Below, piece after piece: positions 54,758-62,620 of a DNA stretch of 64,000 bases. Both the position numbers and the translations under genes were made by a program. The notes below the pieces were generated by a model, which saw only the letters and a program-made list of their open reading frames with translations, did no database searches and was not told the DNA's origin. Origin of the DNA: Nitrospirota bacterium (GTDB taxonomy: Bacteria; Nitrospirota; JACRHJ01); the NCBI GenBank assembly GCA_016212105.1, contig JACRHJ010000032.1, positions 1-64,000 of the forward strand, read 5' to 3'. How positions within the stretch are numbered: the stretch's first letter is position 1; each line of letters opens with the position of its first letter.

Positions 54758-55834
54758 ATGCTGACGGCATCCGAACTGAGGCAGTACAGCTATTTCGCCG
54801 GACTGTCAGGCGGCGCGCTCGAAGAGCTGGCCAGAAGCGTCGAGGAGGTCGAGGTCGCCGAGGGCACTAAGCTCATCCGCCAGGGCTCGCCGCCCGACTA
54901 CTTCTACTTCGTCGAGAAGGGCGAGCTGGAGGTCACGAAGAGGAACCGTTTCGGGCAGGAGGCGAAGCTCCAGGTCCTCTCCCGGGGCCAGGGCTTCGGC
55001 GAGACCGCGCTCATCACCTGCTCGCACCGGACATGTTCCGTCACCACCAGGACGGGCTCGACGCTCCTTCGGCTCGGCAAAAAGGACTTCGAACGGATAG
55101 TCGTCATGGACTCGGCCTTCAAGAGCATGCAGGTCGAGGCGGCCGGCGCGCACTCTTCGAACGGTAATATAAAGCTGTACCAGCCGTTCGCCCTGCTCGA
55201 ACCGGAAAAGATGCTCTCCCTCGCGGACAGGCTTGTCGAGGAAAGGTACGCGCTTGGAGATGACATCGTGCGTCAGGGCGACCCGCCCGGCTCGTACTAC
55301 ATAATCAAGTCCGGACGCGTCGATGTCCTGAAGGCTGTCAAGGGCGGCGCGCCCGTGCGTGTGGCCACCCTCGGCGAGGGCGAGAGCTTCGGCGAGGAGG
55401 GCATAATCCGCGAGCAGGGCAGGAACGCGACGGTGCGCGCGTCAGAGGATACTGTTGTACTCGCTCTGGACAGGAAGGACTTCAACAAGATACTCAAGGG
55501 CTCGTACCTCCAGTTCGTCTTCCCGGAGGAGATACGCTACGACAGCCTCGGCGAGTACGTCTTCATAGACGCGCGCATCCCGCCCGAGCACGAGGAGGAG
55601 CACATCGAGGGTTCGGTCAATATCCCCATCGAGTTCCTCCGGAGCCGGTACGCGGAACTAGACCCGGAGCAGGAGTACGTCACCTACTGCACCAACGACT
55701 CGCGCGGCATGACCTCGGCGTACCTGCTCTCGATGAACGGTTTCAAGGCGAAGTGCCTGCGCGGCGGCCTGAGCGGATGGGAGGGGCCAATCACGTCGTC
55801 CGGCGGCGGGGTGCACCTGCCGGCGCGGGCATAG
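54758..55834 (+). CDS. Two cyclic-nucleotide-binding domains fused to a rhodanese domain
   Basis: A 358-residue cytoplasmic protein. The first cNMP-binding fold (about 10-130) has VAEGTKLIRQGSPPDYFYFV and GQGFGETALIT. The second (about 140-260) has ALGDDIVRQGDPPGSYYIIK and GEGESFGEEGII. Both keep the GE of the phosphate cassette, though the following Arg/Ala-Leu pattern differs from CRP. The C-terminal rhodanese domain (about 268-350) has the active loop YCTNDSRG with Cys. There is no DNA-binding or channel domain, so it may be a cAMP- or redox-gated sulfurtransferase or a signalling sensor. AAGGAGG lies 6 bases before ATG 54758. Confidence 0.88.
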   Translation: MLTASELRQYSYFAGLSGGALEELARSVEEVEVAEGTKLIRQGSPPDYFYFVEKGELEVTKRNRFGQEAKLQVLSRGQGFGETALITCSHRTCSVTTRTGSTLLRLGKKDFERIVVMDSAFKSMQVEAAGAHSSNGNIKLYQPFALLEPEKMLSLADRLVEERYALGDDIVRQGDPPGSYYIIKSGRVDVLKAVKGGAPVRVATLGEGESFGEEGIIREQGRNATVRASEDTVVLALDRKDFNKILKGSYLQFVFPEEIRYDSLGEYVFIDARIPPEHEEEHIEGSVNIPIEFLRSRYAELDPEQEYVTYCTNDSRGMTSAYLLSMNGFKAKCLRGGLSGWEGPITSSGGGVHLPARA

Positions 55835-56026
55835 ACTCCGCATATGTGCAGGGGTCCAGCACGCCGTTCGGGATGCCCGCCCTGGTTGTCATTGCGAGGA
55901 GTCACACGCTACGCGGGACGACGCGGCAATCCCAGCCTTTAAGAACTGAGATTGCCACGCTCCGCTCGCAATGACGGGCAAAAGACTGGAAGGGCAGACA
56001 CATGGGCCTGCCCCTACATAAAAAAC
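55835..56026. repeat. Inverted TTGCGAGGAG repeats after the cNMP-rhodanese gene
   Basis: GTCATTGCGAGGAGTC...CGCGGCAATCCC (about 55888-55933) is followed by an inverted GAGATTGCCACGC...CGCAATGACGGGC (about 55948-55980). Related fragments lie near 7320 and 21614. Confidence 0.6.
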
Positions 56027-56056
56027 AAGAGGGGCGGCCGACCGGCCGCCCCTCTT
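56027..56056 (-). terminator. Intrinsic terminator of the respiratory operon
   Basis: A perfect 14-bp stem (AAGAGGGGCGGCCG and complement) around AC. On the minus strand it is followed by TGTTTTTT, 32 bases after the 12-haem cytochrome stop. The gyrA terminator has a similar core. Confidence 0.8.
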
Positions 56057-56087
56057 GCATTTGTTCGCTAGTCCCTAGCCCCTGCCC

Positions 56088-57221
56088 TTATCCCTGCACG
56101 TGGCACGAGTCGCAGGCGTCCGCCGCGAAGGCCTTCTTCCCGTTGTGGCAGCTTCCGCAGTATTTTCCGTTATTGATCTTGTCCATCGTCATCTTGCCCG
56201 CCGTCTTCTTGAAACCGAACAACGCGGTATGGCAGTCCTGGCATTTCATGCCCATGCCCATGTGGTTGTCGTGGGAGAACCTCACAGGCCCGAAGCCCTC
56301 AACGTTGTAGGCCACGGTGCCGCCGCCCTTCGCGCCGCCCATGTGGCAGCGGCCGCAGTCCGACGCCGGGAACGCGCCCTTGCCGTTGTGGCATGTGCCG
56401 CAGCCCTTGCCGGAGAACATCGCGGCCATAGTCATCTTCCCGCTGGAGCGCGTCATCTTGAAGGCCTTGTCGTGGCAGGAGTCGCAGGTGAGCCCCTTGG
56501 ACATGTGCTTCTTGTGGTCGAAGGAGACGTCGCCCGCGGACGCCACCGCATAGGTTATCCTGCCGCCGCCCACCTTGCCGCTCATCGATACGCCTGTCGG
56601 CATCCCGTTCGGGTGGCACATGCCGCACGAGGTCGTCTTCTCGTCGTGGCAGGTGTAGCAGGTGTCCATCGTCGGGCGGTAGGTCGCAAATCCGGCCGGC
56701 CGCCTCTCGTGGAATATGTTGTAGTGGCAGTAGGTGCACTTTATGCCCAGCTCGCCGATATGCTTCTGGTGCGGCATCCGCACCCGCTCGTTCGCGGGCC
56801 TCGCGCTGCTCGCCGCCTCCACGCCGACTTTTTTGTCGAGGTCGTCCTTGTGGCAGCCGAGGCAGCGCTCGGAGACGAGGTCCTCCTTGGCCGAGAACCG
56901 GAAGTGGAACGCCGCCGCCATCACCCCCGGCTCCGAGACGTCGTGGCAGGTCGCGCAGTTGATGTCCGGGTGCAGCGCGGACTTCTGCCAGAAGTTCTGG
57001 TCGCGCTGGTTGACGTGGCAGTTCAGGCAGTAGAGCTTCTGGGTGCCGACCAGGTGCACGAAGCCCAGAGAGAGTACCACGCCCGGCAGCGCCAGCACCG
57101 CGAGGACGAGAAGCAGCGTCGTCTTCTTTATCCCGGACAGCTTCTTGATGAGCGGCCTGACATCCGGCGACGGCGCCTTCATGATCAGGTCAATCAGCCT
57201 GTTGTTCTTATCGTTGCCCAT
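56088..57221 (-). CDS. Membrane-anchored 12-haem cytochrome with two triheme repeats
   Basis: A 377-residue protein with one N-terminal membrane helix (about 33-56), then a NapC/NrfH-like or related region with six CxxCH motifs (CLNCH, CATCH, CLGCH, CTYCH, CYTCH, CGMCH). Two tandem 62-residue triheme units follow: 232-293 (FDHKKHM, CDSCH, CGTCHNGKGAF, CGRCH) and 312-374 (FSHDNHM, CQDCH, CGSCHNGKKAF, CDSCH). The triheme unit matches the pattern I know as the nanowire-type three-haem repeat. It probably carries electrons between the quinone pool or the molybdoenzyme and periplasmic acceptors. Last gene of the minus-strand operon. Confidence 0.9.
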   Translation of the reverse strand: MGNDKNNRLIDLIMKAPSPDVRPLIKKLSGIKKTTLLLVLAVLALPGVVLSLGFVHLVGTQKLYCLNCHVNQRDQNFWQKSALHPDINCATCHDVSEPGVMAAAFHFRFSAKEDLVSERCLGCHKDDLDKKVGVEAASSARPANERVRMPHQKHIGELGIKCTYCHYNIFHERRPAGFATYRPTMDTCYTCHDEKTTSCGMCHPNGMPTGVSMSGKVGGGRITYAVASAGDVSFDHKKHMSKGLTCDSCHDKAFKMTRSSGKMTMAAMFSGKGCGTCHNGKGAFPASDCGRCHMGGAKGGGTVAYNVEGFGPVRFSHDNHMGMGMKCQDCHTALFGFKKTAGKMTMDKINNGKYCGSCHNGKKAFAADACDSCHVQG

Positions 57222-57256
57222 TTTGGACTCCTTTATCAGGATGCTGTAAACCTATT

Positions 57257-57298
57257 AAAAGTTCTTGGGCCGCCTTCTTACAAGAAGGCGGGACTTTT
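57257..57298 (+). repeat. GGGAC hairpin, copy 13 (3' of the molybdoenzyme gene)
   Basis: Stem CCGCCTTCTT / AAGAAGGCGG, loop AC. GGGAC faces the minus-strand stop at 57309, about 14 bases away. Confidence 0.8.
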
Positions 57299-57308
57299 CT
57301 TCAGTCTT

Positions 57309-59507
57309 TTAAGCTTTTGCGAGTGTTACCTTTGTCAGCATCCAGCCCTGCCCGCCGGACTCCTTGTCCACGGCGAACGGTATTATCCGGTTCGGGTTTA
57401 CGCCGAGGCCTTCGCCCTCCTGGTGCCACCAGACGCAGTCGGTGAAGGGGTCCTGGCTTTCAAACCGCTCGGCCTTCTCTATCTTGCCGTAGCCCGCGTG
57501 GCCGGAGCCCGCCGCGAGCGCGACCGTCCTCGGATGCACGCCCGGCGAGAGCATCACCTCGACCTCTATCTTCCCGGCCGAGGTCGTGAGGTGCACCTTG
57601 TCGCGCGTCCCCAGTCCGAGCGCCCGGCCGACGGCCGCGTTGATGAACACCCGGCTCCCGTGGTTTATCTCCTTCAGGTAGAGGTTGTTCTCCGTCGAGC
57701 CCTCGTTGTAGCCTGTCGGGTCGTACTTGACCAGGACGAACTCGTCGTCCCGGAAGTTCTTGTACTGCTCCGGCTGCTCGTATGACGGGAGCGCCGGCCC
57801 GTCCTTCCAGGCGATGTCTATCTTGCCGGACGGCGTCGCGTACCCGGACAGGCCCGCCCCGCCCATTATCCCGTGGCTGCCGTGGCTTGACGTGTAGTAG
57901 AAACCGGTCGCGGCGAGGTTGTCGATGCCCGCGCCCAGCCTCGACGCCGCCTGCGCGGCGTAGTCCTCCGAGTCCGAGTACCCGAGCGGCCTGCCCGCGG
58001 CGGACGCGATGCCCGCGAGGATTTCCACGAAGGGCTTCGTCCCGCCGACTGGTATGACCACCGGCTGGCCGTAGTTGACGACAGGCTCGCCGTCCGGGCC
58101 CGGCACGACGTCCACCGAGTACTCCTCGAGGTACGTCGTCACGGGAAGCACCAGGTCCGCGTACAGGCCGGTGTCCGATATGTTTGTGTCCATGCAGACG
58201 ATGAACGGCAGCGCCGTCTCGTCGGCGAGGAGCTTCGCTATCTCGCCCGCCTCCGGCGAGCCGTAGGCCGGGTCCGCGCCGTGTATGATGTACGCGCCGA
58301 CCCTGCGGCTTCCGTCCTTGATGGACTTGTAGAAGGCCTCCGGGGCAACCCTCTCCGCGCCCTTGACCGGCCCTTCAGCCTTGAGGTATTTCGGCATCAG
58401 GTTGCAGCCCCGCCTGTTCAGCTTGCCGGTTATGACGGACAAAAGCCGTACCGCGCGCTCGTTGGACGTCCCGTTCGGGTGCTTGCTTACGCCGCCGCCG
58501 GTCAGGACGACGCCTTTGTCCACGCGGGCGAACTCGGCCGCGAGCCGCCTGATGTCGTCTGCCTTGACTCCGCTTATCCGCTCCGCGAGCGACGGCGTGA
58601 ACGAGGCCAGGTGTTCCTTCAGCGCCGACGGGGTGGTGTTCGTCCAGCGCGCGATGAAGGATCCGTCGTACAGCCCCTCGTGCATTATCACGTTCGCCAT
58701 GGCGAGCGCCACGACAGTGTCCGTGCCCGGAAGGAGCGGCATCCACTCGTCGCTCCGGCCCGCCGTCGGCGACAGCCTCGGGTCGAACGTCACAAGCTTC
58801 ACCGTGCTGTCCTTCGACCGGGCGGAGACTATGTCCGCGACCGCCCTGACGCCGGACGACCCGCATGAGAACGGGTCCGCGCCGAAGTTGAGTATGTAAC
58901 CGGTGTTCGCAAGGTCCGGTACGTCCGTGGTACAGCCGAACGTGCCGGTGAGCGCCGCCTCGCGGCTCGGCGAGACGCTGCAACCGTGCGAGACGAGCAG
59001 CCCGCCGCCAAGCCTGGACAGGAACTCCTCGCTTGCGCCTGAGGACGGCCCGCCCGCGGTCTCGACCACGAGCTTCCGGCCCGTGGAGGATTTCAGGTGT
59101 TTTGCTATCTCGGACGCGGCGTCTTCCCACGATATTTCCTGCCAGCGGCCCTCGCCGCGTTTGCCCGTCCTCCTCATCGGCTTCGTCAGGCGTTCCGGGT
59201 CGCACTGCGCGTACAGCCCGGCCTGGCCGATAAGGCAGAGCCTGCCCTGGTTCACCGGGTGCGCCGGGTTGCCGTTCAACTTCATAAGGACGCCGTCCTG
59301 GACGTACGCCACTATCCCGCAGCCCGCCCCGCAGCCGCCGCAGGACGTCGGGATGCCCTTTACGCGCTTGCCGGTGTTGCGGTTCACGTAGTATCCGCCC
59401 TGGTCGGCCGAGGATGCGAACAGCTCTCCGAAGAGGCTGTTGGCCGCCAAGACGGAGGCCCCTGCCGCCGTGTATTTTAGGAAGTCCCTCCTGAGTATCG
59501 TCTTCAT
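57309..59507 (-). CDS. Tat-exported molybdopterin oxidoreductase (PsrA/PhsA-like)
   Basis: A 732-residue catalytic subunit of the DMSO-reductase superfamily. A Tat signal (LRRDFLKYTAAGASVLAA) puts it in the periplasm. The N-terminal [4Fe-4S] ligands are Cys56, Cys59, Cys63 and Cys91. HGCSVSPSREAA offers Cys176 as likely Mo/W ligand, as in polysulfide/thiosulfate-type enzymes. The C-terminal molybdopterin dinucleotide-binding region (INHGSRVFINAAVGRALGLG) is complete. With the NrfD and ferredoxin genes next to it, it forms a CISM (PsrABC-like) complex. The substrate cannot be read from sequence: polysulfide, thiosulfate, tetrathionate or another. CGGAGG precedes its ATG. Confidence 0.92.
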   Translation of the reverse strand: MKTILRRDFLKYTAAGASVLAANSLFGELFASSADQGGYYVNRNTGKRVKGIPTSCGGCGAGCGIVAYVQDGVLMKLNGNPAHPVNQGRLCLIGQAGLYAQCDPERLTKPMRRTGKRGEGRWQEISWEDAASEIAKHLKSSTGRKLVVETAGGPSSGASEEFLSRLGGGLLVSHGCSVSPSREAALTGTFGCTTDVPDLANTGYILNFGADPFSCGSSGVRAVADIVSARSKDSTVKLVTFDPRLSPTAGRSDEWMPLLPGTDTVVALAMANVIMHEGLYDGSFIARWTNTTPSALKEHLASFTPSLAERISGVKADDIRRLAAEFARVDKGVVLTGGGVSKHPNGTSNERAVRLLSVITGKLNRRGCNLMPKYLKAEGPVKGAERVAPEAFYKSIKDGSRRVGAYIIHGADPAYGSPEAGEIAKLLADETALPFIVCMDTNISDTGLYADLVLPVTTYLEEYSVDVVPGPDGEPVVNYGQPVVIPVGGTKPFVEILAGIASAAGRPLGYSDSEDYAAQAASRLGAGIDNLAATGFYYTSSHGSHGIMGGAGLSGYATPSGKIDIAWKDGPALPSYEQPEQYKNFRDDEFVLVKYDPTGYNEGSTENNLYLKEINHGSRVFINAAVGRALGLGTRDKVHLTTSAGKIEVEVMLSPGVHPRTVALAAGSGHAGYGKIEKAERFESQDPFTDCVWWHQEGEGLGVNPNRIIPFAVDKESGGQGWMLTKVTLAKA

Positions 59508-59520
59508 CCAAGCACCTCCG

Positions 59521-60444
59521 CTACATGATAGGTATGAACTGTCCGCCGACCGTCACCGTGTACCGCATTATGTACACGCCGATGAGCGCGAAGACCATGA
59601 GGACGGCCCATACCTTTAGGTTTTTGTTGACGCCCGGCACAGCCATCGCAAGCACCGGCAGGAGGTTCCCGAGACCCAGGTCGACATACGCGTAGAGGCT
59701 GCTCAGGTGGCCGGTCAAAAGCATCTTGGCCGCCTCGACCGCCTCCTCCGACTCGAACCGCATGTTCACCTGCTCCGTGAAGACTATGAACAGGTTCAGT
59801 ATCATGAACACGCCCGCGAGACGCGTAAGGTTTATCAGGAGGCCGTTGTCCGTCTCCTTCTCGTGCTCGTCGGCCCAGGAGTCCTTCCTGTTCTTGGTCC
59901 AGTGCCGGATGATGCCTATGAGCGTCATCAGCGCAATGCCCGAGACCATCGCCGAGGACAGGAAGTATATCGGCATGAGCGACGTGCTCCAGGCCACGCG
60001 GGATATGCCCATCGAAAGGACGAAGCCCGTGTAGGCATGCACGCCAATGGCGAGCGGCAGGCTTATCGCGCCGAATATCTTCGCGTACTTCATGTTGTTC
60101 TTGAAGAGCATTACGATGTAAATCGTGGTGGTTATCGGGTAGGAGCAGAGGAAGACCGAGCCCCACGTAAGCGGCGAGGTCGAGTTGCCCCTCGTCATAA
60201 GGTACCAGAACCTGAGCGGCTGTCCCAGGTCCACGACCAGCAGTATCGGCGCGGTCGAGAAGAGTATGATGACCCCTATCGCGCCTATCTTGGCTATCGG
60301 CTTGTACTCCTTCTTGCCGGTAAGCGTCGCGCCGATAGAGAGCAGAGAGCAGCCGGCGTGCAGGCCGACCATGTAGAAGTACGTCGCTATCGCTATGGTC
60401 AGCGGTATCTCGTGCGGCACGTTGTACAGAACGTTCATGTCCAT
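59521..60444 (-). CDS. NrfD/PsrC-type membrane quinone-interacting subunit
   Basis: A 307-residue polytopic membrane protein with about eight hydrophobic segments. VPHEIPLTIAIATYFYMVGL, HAGCSLLSIG, LLVVDLGQPLRFWYLM and the final KVWAVLMVFALIGVYIMRY are NrfD-type. It should anchor the molybdoenzyme/ferredoxin arm and exchange electrons with (mena)quinone. It starts at ATG 60442-60444 after AGGAGG, in a leader carrying GGGAC hairpin copy 14. The molybdoenzyme gene starts 13 bases after its stop. Confidence 0.93.
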   Translation of the reverse strand: MDMNVLYNVPHEIPLTIAIATYFYMVGLHAGCSLLSIGATLTGKKEYKPIAKIGAIGVIILFSTAPILLVVDLGQPLRFWYLMTRGNSTSPLTWGSVFLCSYPITTTIYIVMLFKNNMKYAKIFGAISLPLAIGVHAYTGFVLSMGISRVAWSTSLMPIYFLSSAMVSGIALMTLIGIIRHWTKNRKDSWADEHEKETDNGLLINLTRLAGVFMILNLFIVFTEQVNMRFESEEAVEAAKMLLTGHLSSLYAYVDLGLGNLLPVLAMAVPGVNKNLKVWAVLMVFALIGVYIMRYTVTVGGQFIPIM

Positions 60445-60460
60445 GTTGTCGGCCTCCTGT

Positions 60461-60502
60461 AAAGTCCCGCCTTCTTGTAAGAAGGCGGCCCAAGAACTTT
60501 TA
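60461..60502 (-). repeat. GGGAC hairpin, copy 14 (5' of the NrfD gene)
   Basis: Stem CCGCCTTCTT / AAGAAGGCGG. The GGGAC end runs straight into the AGGAGG ribosome-binding site, about 17 bases from the start. Confidence 0.85.
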
Positions 60503-60578
60503 ATGGGTTAGACCCCTGACCGCCAGTTTATCCCCCTCCCCACCCGCGGGGGGGGGAAGGGGGGCTGGGGGGGCCCCT

Positions 60579-61217
60579 TTAGAATATCTCTTCGAGAACC
60601 TTGTGGTCGTGCTCGATGCTGTACTCGACGTCTATGCCCTTGAGCGGGTCCGCCATGTCCTTGTCCAGCCCGACGTAGAAGACGGACGGCAGGGTGCCCG
60701 AGTCCGGCTTCAGCACCGAGGTCGGCAGCTTTATCAGGAGCTGCGCCACCTCGCTCTCCGGGTCGTTCATGTCGCCAAAGACACGGGCCCCGGCGGGGCA
60801 GGTCTCGACGCAGGCGGGCTTCAGGCCCGCGTCGACCCTGTGGCTGCAGAAGTAGCACTTCTGGGCGTACTTCCTTACAGGGTTCAGGTAACGCACCTGG
60901 TACGGGCAGGCCGCCATGCAGTACTTGCAGCCGGTGCACTTGTGCGGGTCAATCAATACGATGCCGTCGTCACGCTGGTACGACGCCTTCGTGGGACAGA
61001 CCCGGACGCATATAGCCTTCTCGCAGTTGTTGCAGAGGACCGGCAGGGACATGGTCCTGGCGACCGGATAATCGCCCTTCTCCATGACCTTCACCCAGGA
61101 CCTCCAGACCGCGGGCGGGACTTCGTTCTCCGCCTTGCACGCGACAGAGCAGCTGTGGCAGCCGATGCACCTGGTGAGGTCTATGACCATCGCGTATCTC
61201 TTGGCCGTGTTCGACAT
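60579..61217 (-). CDS. Four-cluster [4Fe-4S] ferredoxin subunit (PsrB/DmsB-like)
   Basis: A 212-residue iron-sulfur electron-transfer subunit. It has four Cys groups: CIGCHSCSVAC (17-27), CNNCEKAICVRVCP, CTGCKYCMAACP and CYFCSHRVDAGLKPACVETCP. This is the classic DmsB/PsrB/NrfC layout, linking the molybdoenzyme to the NrfD subunit. It has no signal peptide and is expected to be co-exported with the Tat-signalled partner. Gene order ferredoxin, NrfD, molybdoenzyme, cytochrome is on one strand. A 12-bp-arm hairpin lies before its start. Confidence 0.93.
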   Translation of the reverse strand: MSNTAKRYAMVIDLTRCIGCHSCSVACKAENEVPPAVWRSWVKVMEKGDYPVARTMSLPVLCNNCEKAICVRVCPTKASYQRDDGIVLIDPHKCTGCKYCMAACPYQVRYLNPVRKYAQKCYFCSHRVDAGLKPACVETCPAGARVFGDMNDPESEVAQLLIKLPTSVLKPDSGTLPSVFYVGLDKDMADPLKGIDVEYSIEHDHKVLEEIF

Positions 61218-61253
61218 GATGGCTCCTTGATGTCAGTGGATATGATGTGCTTG

Positions 61254-61290
61254 CCGCCCCGTCCCCTGTGCTTTTACCGGGACGGGGCGG
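61254..61290 (-). other. GC-rich hairpin inside the respiratory operon
   Basis: Perfect 12-bp arms (CCGCCCCGTCCC and complement) with a 13-base loop stand between the fourth small membrane protein and the ferredoxin gene. There is no U tract, so it could act as a processing or stability hairpin rather than a terminator. Confidence 0.45.
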
Positions 61291-61303
61291 GGGGGGGTAT
61301 TCT

Positions 61304-61639
61304 TCAGTTTACCTTCGTCTCCGAATGCGCAAGCTCGCGGTGCTCCTTGGGCTCGGTCAAGGCGCCGTATGCGTGGCCTGTCAGCCAGCCTATCGAGGAG
61401 CAGGTCACCACGAAGAATATGCCGGTGACCAGGACGCCCGCCAGCATGGACGCTCCGACTATCACCCTCGAAAGGAGCGTCGTCCCGGCCGGGGTATGGA
61501 ACACGTTGTTGACTATGTCGAGGCCTATCGCCCCGCCGATGAGTGAACCCTGGAGCAGGCCGAAGAGCGCGAACATCACAAGCCCCACACCCGCGCCAAC
61601 CAGCCCGTATTTCCTGCCCATCTGGTCTTTGTACTTCAT
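61304..61639 (-). CDS. Two-helix glycine-rich membrane protein, paralogue 4
   Basis: A 111-residue member of a set of four tandem paralogues. First hairpin: VGLVMFALFGLLQGSLIGGA then IGLDIVNN. Second: LLSRVIVGASMLAGVLVTGI then FFVVTCSSIGWLTG. The shared pattern is F-x-x-F/L-G-x-x-Q-G-x-x-x-G-G-x-x-G-L, then x-R-x6-M-x-A-G. Short charged N- and C-termini. The function is not recognised. AAGGAGG precedes its ATG. It is the gene next to the ferredoxin subunit of a molybdoenzyme complex, so a structural or assembly role there is possible. Confidence 0.75.
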   Translation of the reverse strand: MKYKDQMGRKYGLVGAGVGLVMFALFGLLQGSLIGGAIGLDIVNNVFHTPAGTTLLSRVIVGASMLAGVLVTGIFFVVTCSSIGWLTGHAYGALTEPKEHRELAHSETKVN

Positions 61640-61824
61640 GGCCTTGCCTCCTTCCAGGACGTTTGATTATGAATCCGGCAACTTTATATGCAAACGAGCG
61701 AAGTAAGAAAAGTCTCTGGATTCCCGCTTTCGCGGGAATGACGCCGTTTATTGTCGTCCCCGTGAAAACGGGGACCCAGTGTCTTTTGCATATTTAATTG
61801 CCGAAGCAATAATATGTGTGCGCG
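61640..61824. repeat. Repeats within the respiratory operon
   Basis: AATCCGGCAACT, a TCCCGCTTTCGCGGGA hairpin (about 61720-61738) and a CCCCGTGAAAACGGGG hairpin (about 61757-61776) lie between two of the paralogues. Confidence 0.6.
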
Positions 61825-62184
61825 TCAGTCCTTGCTGGTCTCCGAGGCTTCCGCGTACTCGTAACCGGCGTCGGTCGCATCCGCGCCCTGCGCGACGCTC
61901 ACGAGGTATCCGCCCGCCGCGCCTATCGCGCTGCCCGCGACCACGAAGGCCACGAAGGATATGCCGACGCCCGCGAGCATCGCGGCGGCGATTACCGCGC
62001 GCGGCAGAAGCTCGTTCGCCATCAGCCGGAGCGTCGTCTCGCCGAACAGGTAGTTTATGAGGCTGAGGCCGGCCGTGCCGCCTATCGCCGCGCCCTGGAG
62101 CAGCCCGAAGACCGCGAACATCGCCACGCCTATACTCGCGCCTATAACACCACACTTCTTCATGAGTACGCTTTTCTCTACCAT
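61825..62184 (-). CDS. Two-helix glycine-rich membrane protein, paralogue 3
   Basis: A 119-residue paralogue: IGVAMFAVFGLLQGAAIGGT then AGLSLINYLFG, and LLPRAVIAAAMLAGVGISFV then AFVVAGSAIGAAGG. It has the in-membrane Gln-Gly and the Arg...MLAG pair shared by the set. The tail is acidic (DATDAGYEYAEASETSKD). AGGAG precedes ATG 62182-62184. GGGAC hairpin copy 15 stands in its leader. The function is not recognised. Confidence 0.75.
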   Translation of the reverse strand: MVEKSVLMKKCGVIGASIGVAMFAVFGLLQGAAIGGTAGLSLINYLFGETTLRLMANELLPRAVIAAAMLAGVGISFVAFVVAGSAIGAAGGYLVSVAQGADATDAGYEYAEASETSKD

Positions 62185-62221
62185 GGTAAGGCTCCTTTCG
62201 AGGAAAACATTAAAAACCAGG

Positions 62222-62264
62222 AAAAGTCCCGCCTTCTTGTAAGAAGGCGGCCCAAGAACTTTTA
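62222..62264 (-). repeat. GGGAC hairpin, copy 15 (5' of paralogue 3)
   Basis: Stem CCGCCTTCTT / AAGAAGGCGG. GGGAC end about 40 bases before the start at 62184. Confidence 0.8.
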
Positions 62265-62277
62265 ACAGTAAAACAGG

Positions 62278-62610
62278 CTACCTTGCCTGAGTAGCAGCTT
62301 CCTTGGTCTCGGCCTGCTTAGGGGACAGCACGCGGCCGACCGCCCAGCCCGCGACCCCGCCGACCGTCATGAACATCACGAAGGATACCAGAGCGCCTGC
62401 CAGCATGGACGCCCCGATTACCACGCGGGATATGAGGCTCGCACCCGCGATCTCGATCGCGCCGGAACCGAACACCTCGTTCGCAAGCACCAGGCCCGCC
62501 GTGCCGCCTATCGCCGCGCCCTGCAGAAGACCTAAGACCGCGAAACCCGCAAGACCCGCCCAGAGACCAGCCGTCAAACACTTTTTCGCCATGCTCTCGT
62601 TCGTCTTCAT
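62278..62610 (-). CDS. Two-helix glycine-rich membrane protein, paralogue 2
   Basis: A 110-residue paralogue: LAGFAVLGLLQGAAIGGTAG then LVLANEVFG, and LISRVVIGASMLAGALVSFV then MFMTVGGVAGWAVG. The tail is polar (SPKQAETKEAATQAR). ATG 62608-62610 (MKTNESMAKK) is preferred over an upstream in-frame codon because AGGAGGTG lies 5 bases before it. It starts 10 bases after the stop of paralogue 1. The function is not recognised. Confidence 0.75.
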   Translation of the reverse strand: MKTNESMAKKCLTAGLWAGLAGFAVLGLLQGAAIGGTAGLVLANEVFGSGAIEIAGASLISRVVIGASMLAGALVSFVMFMTVGGVAGWAVGRVLSPKQAETKEAATQAR

Positions 62611-62620
62611 GACACACCTC

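Noticed and set aside
60530-60578. G-rich run near the ferredoxin stop as a G-quadruplex regulator
   Set aside because: It looks like a degenerate copy of the CCCTCTCC/GGAGAGGG repeat seen at 4362; the homopolymer runs may also hold sequencing errors.
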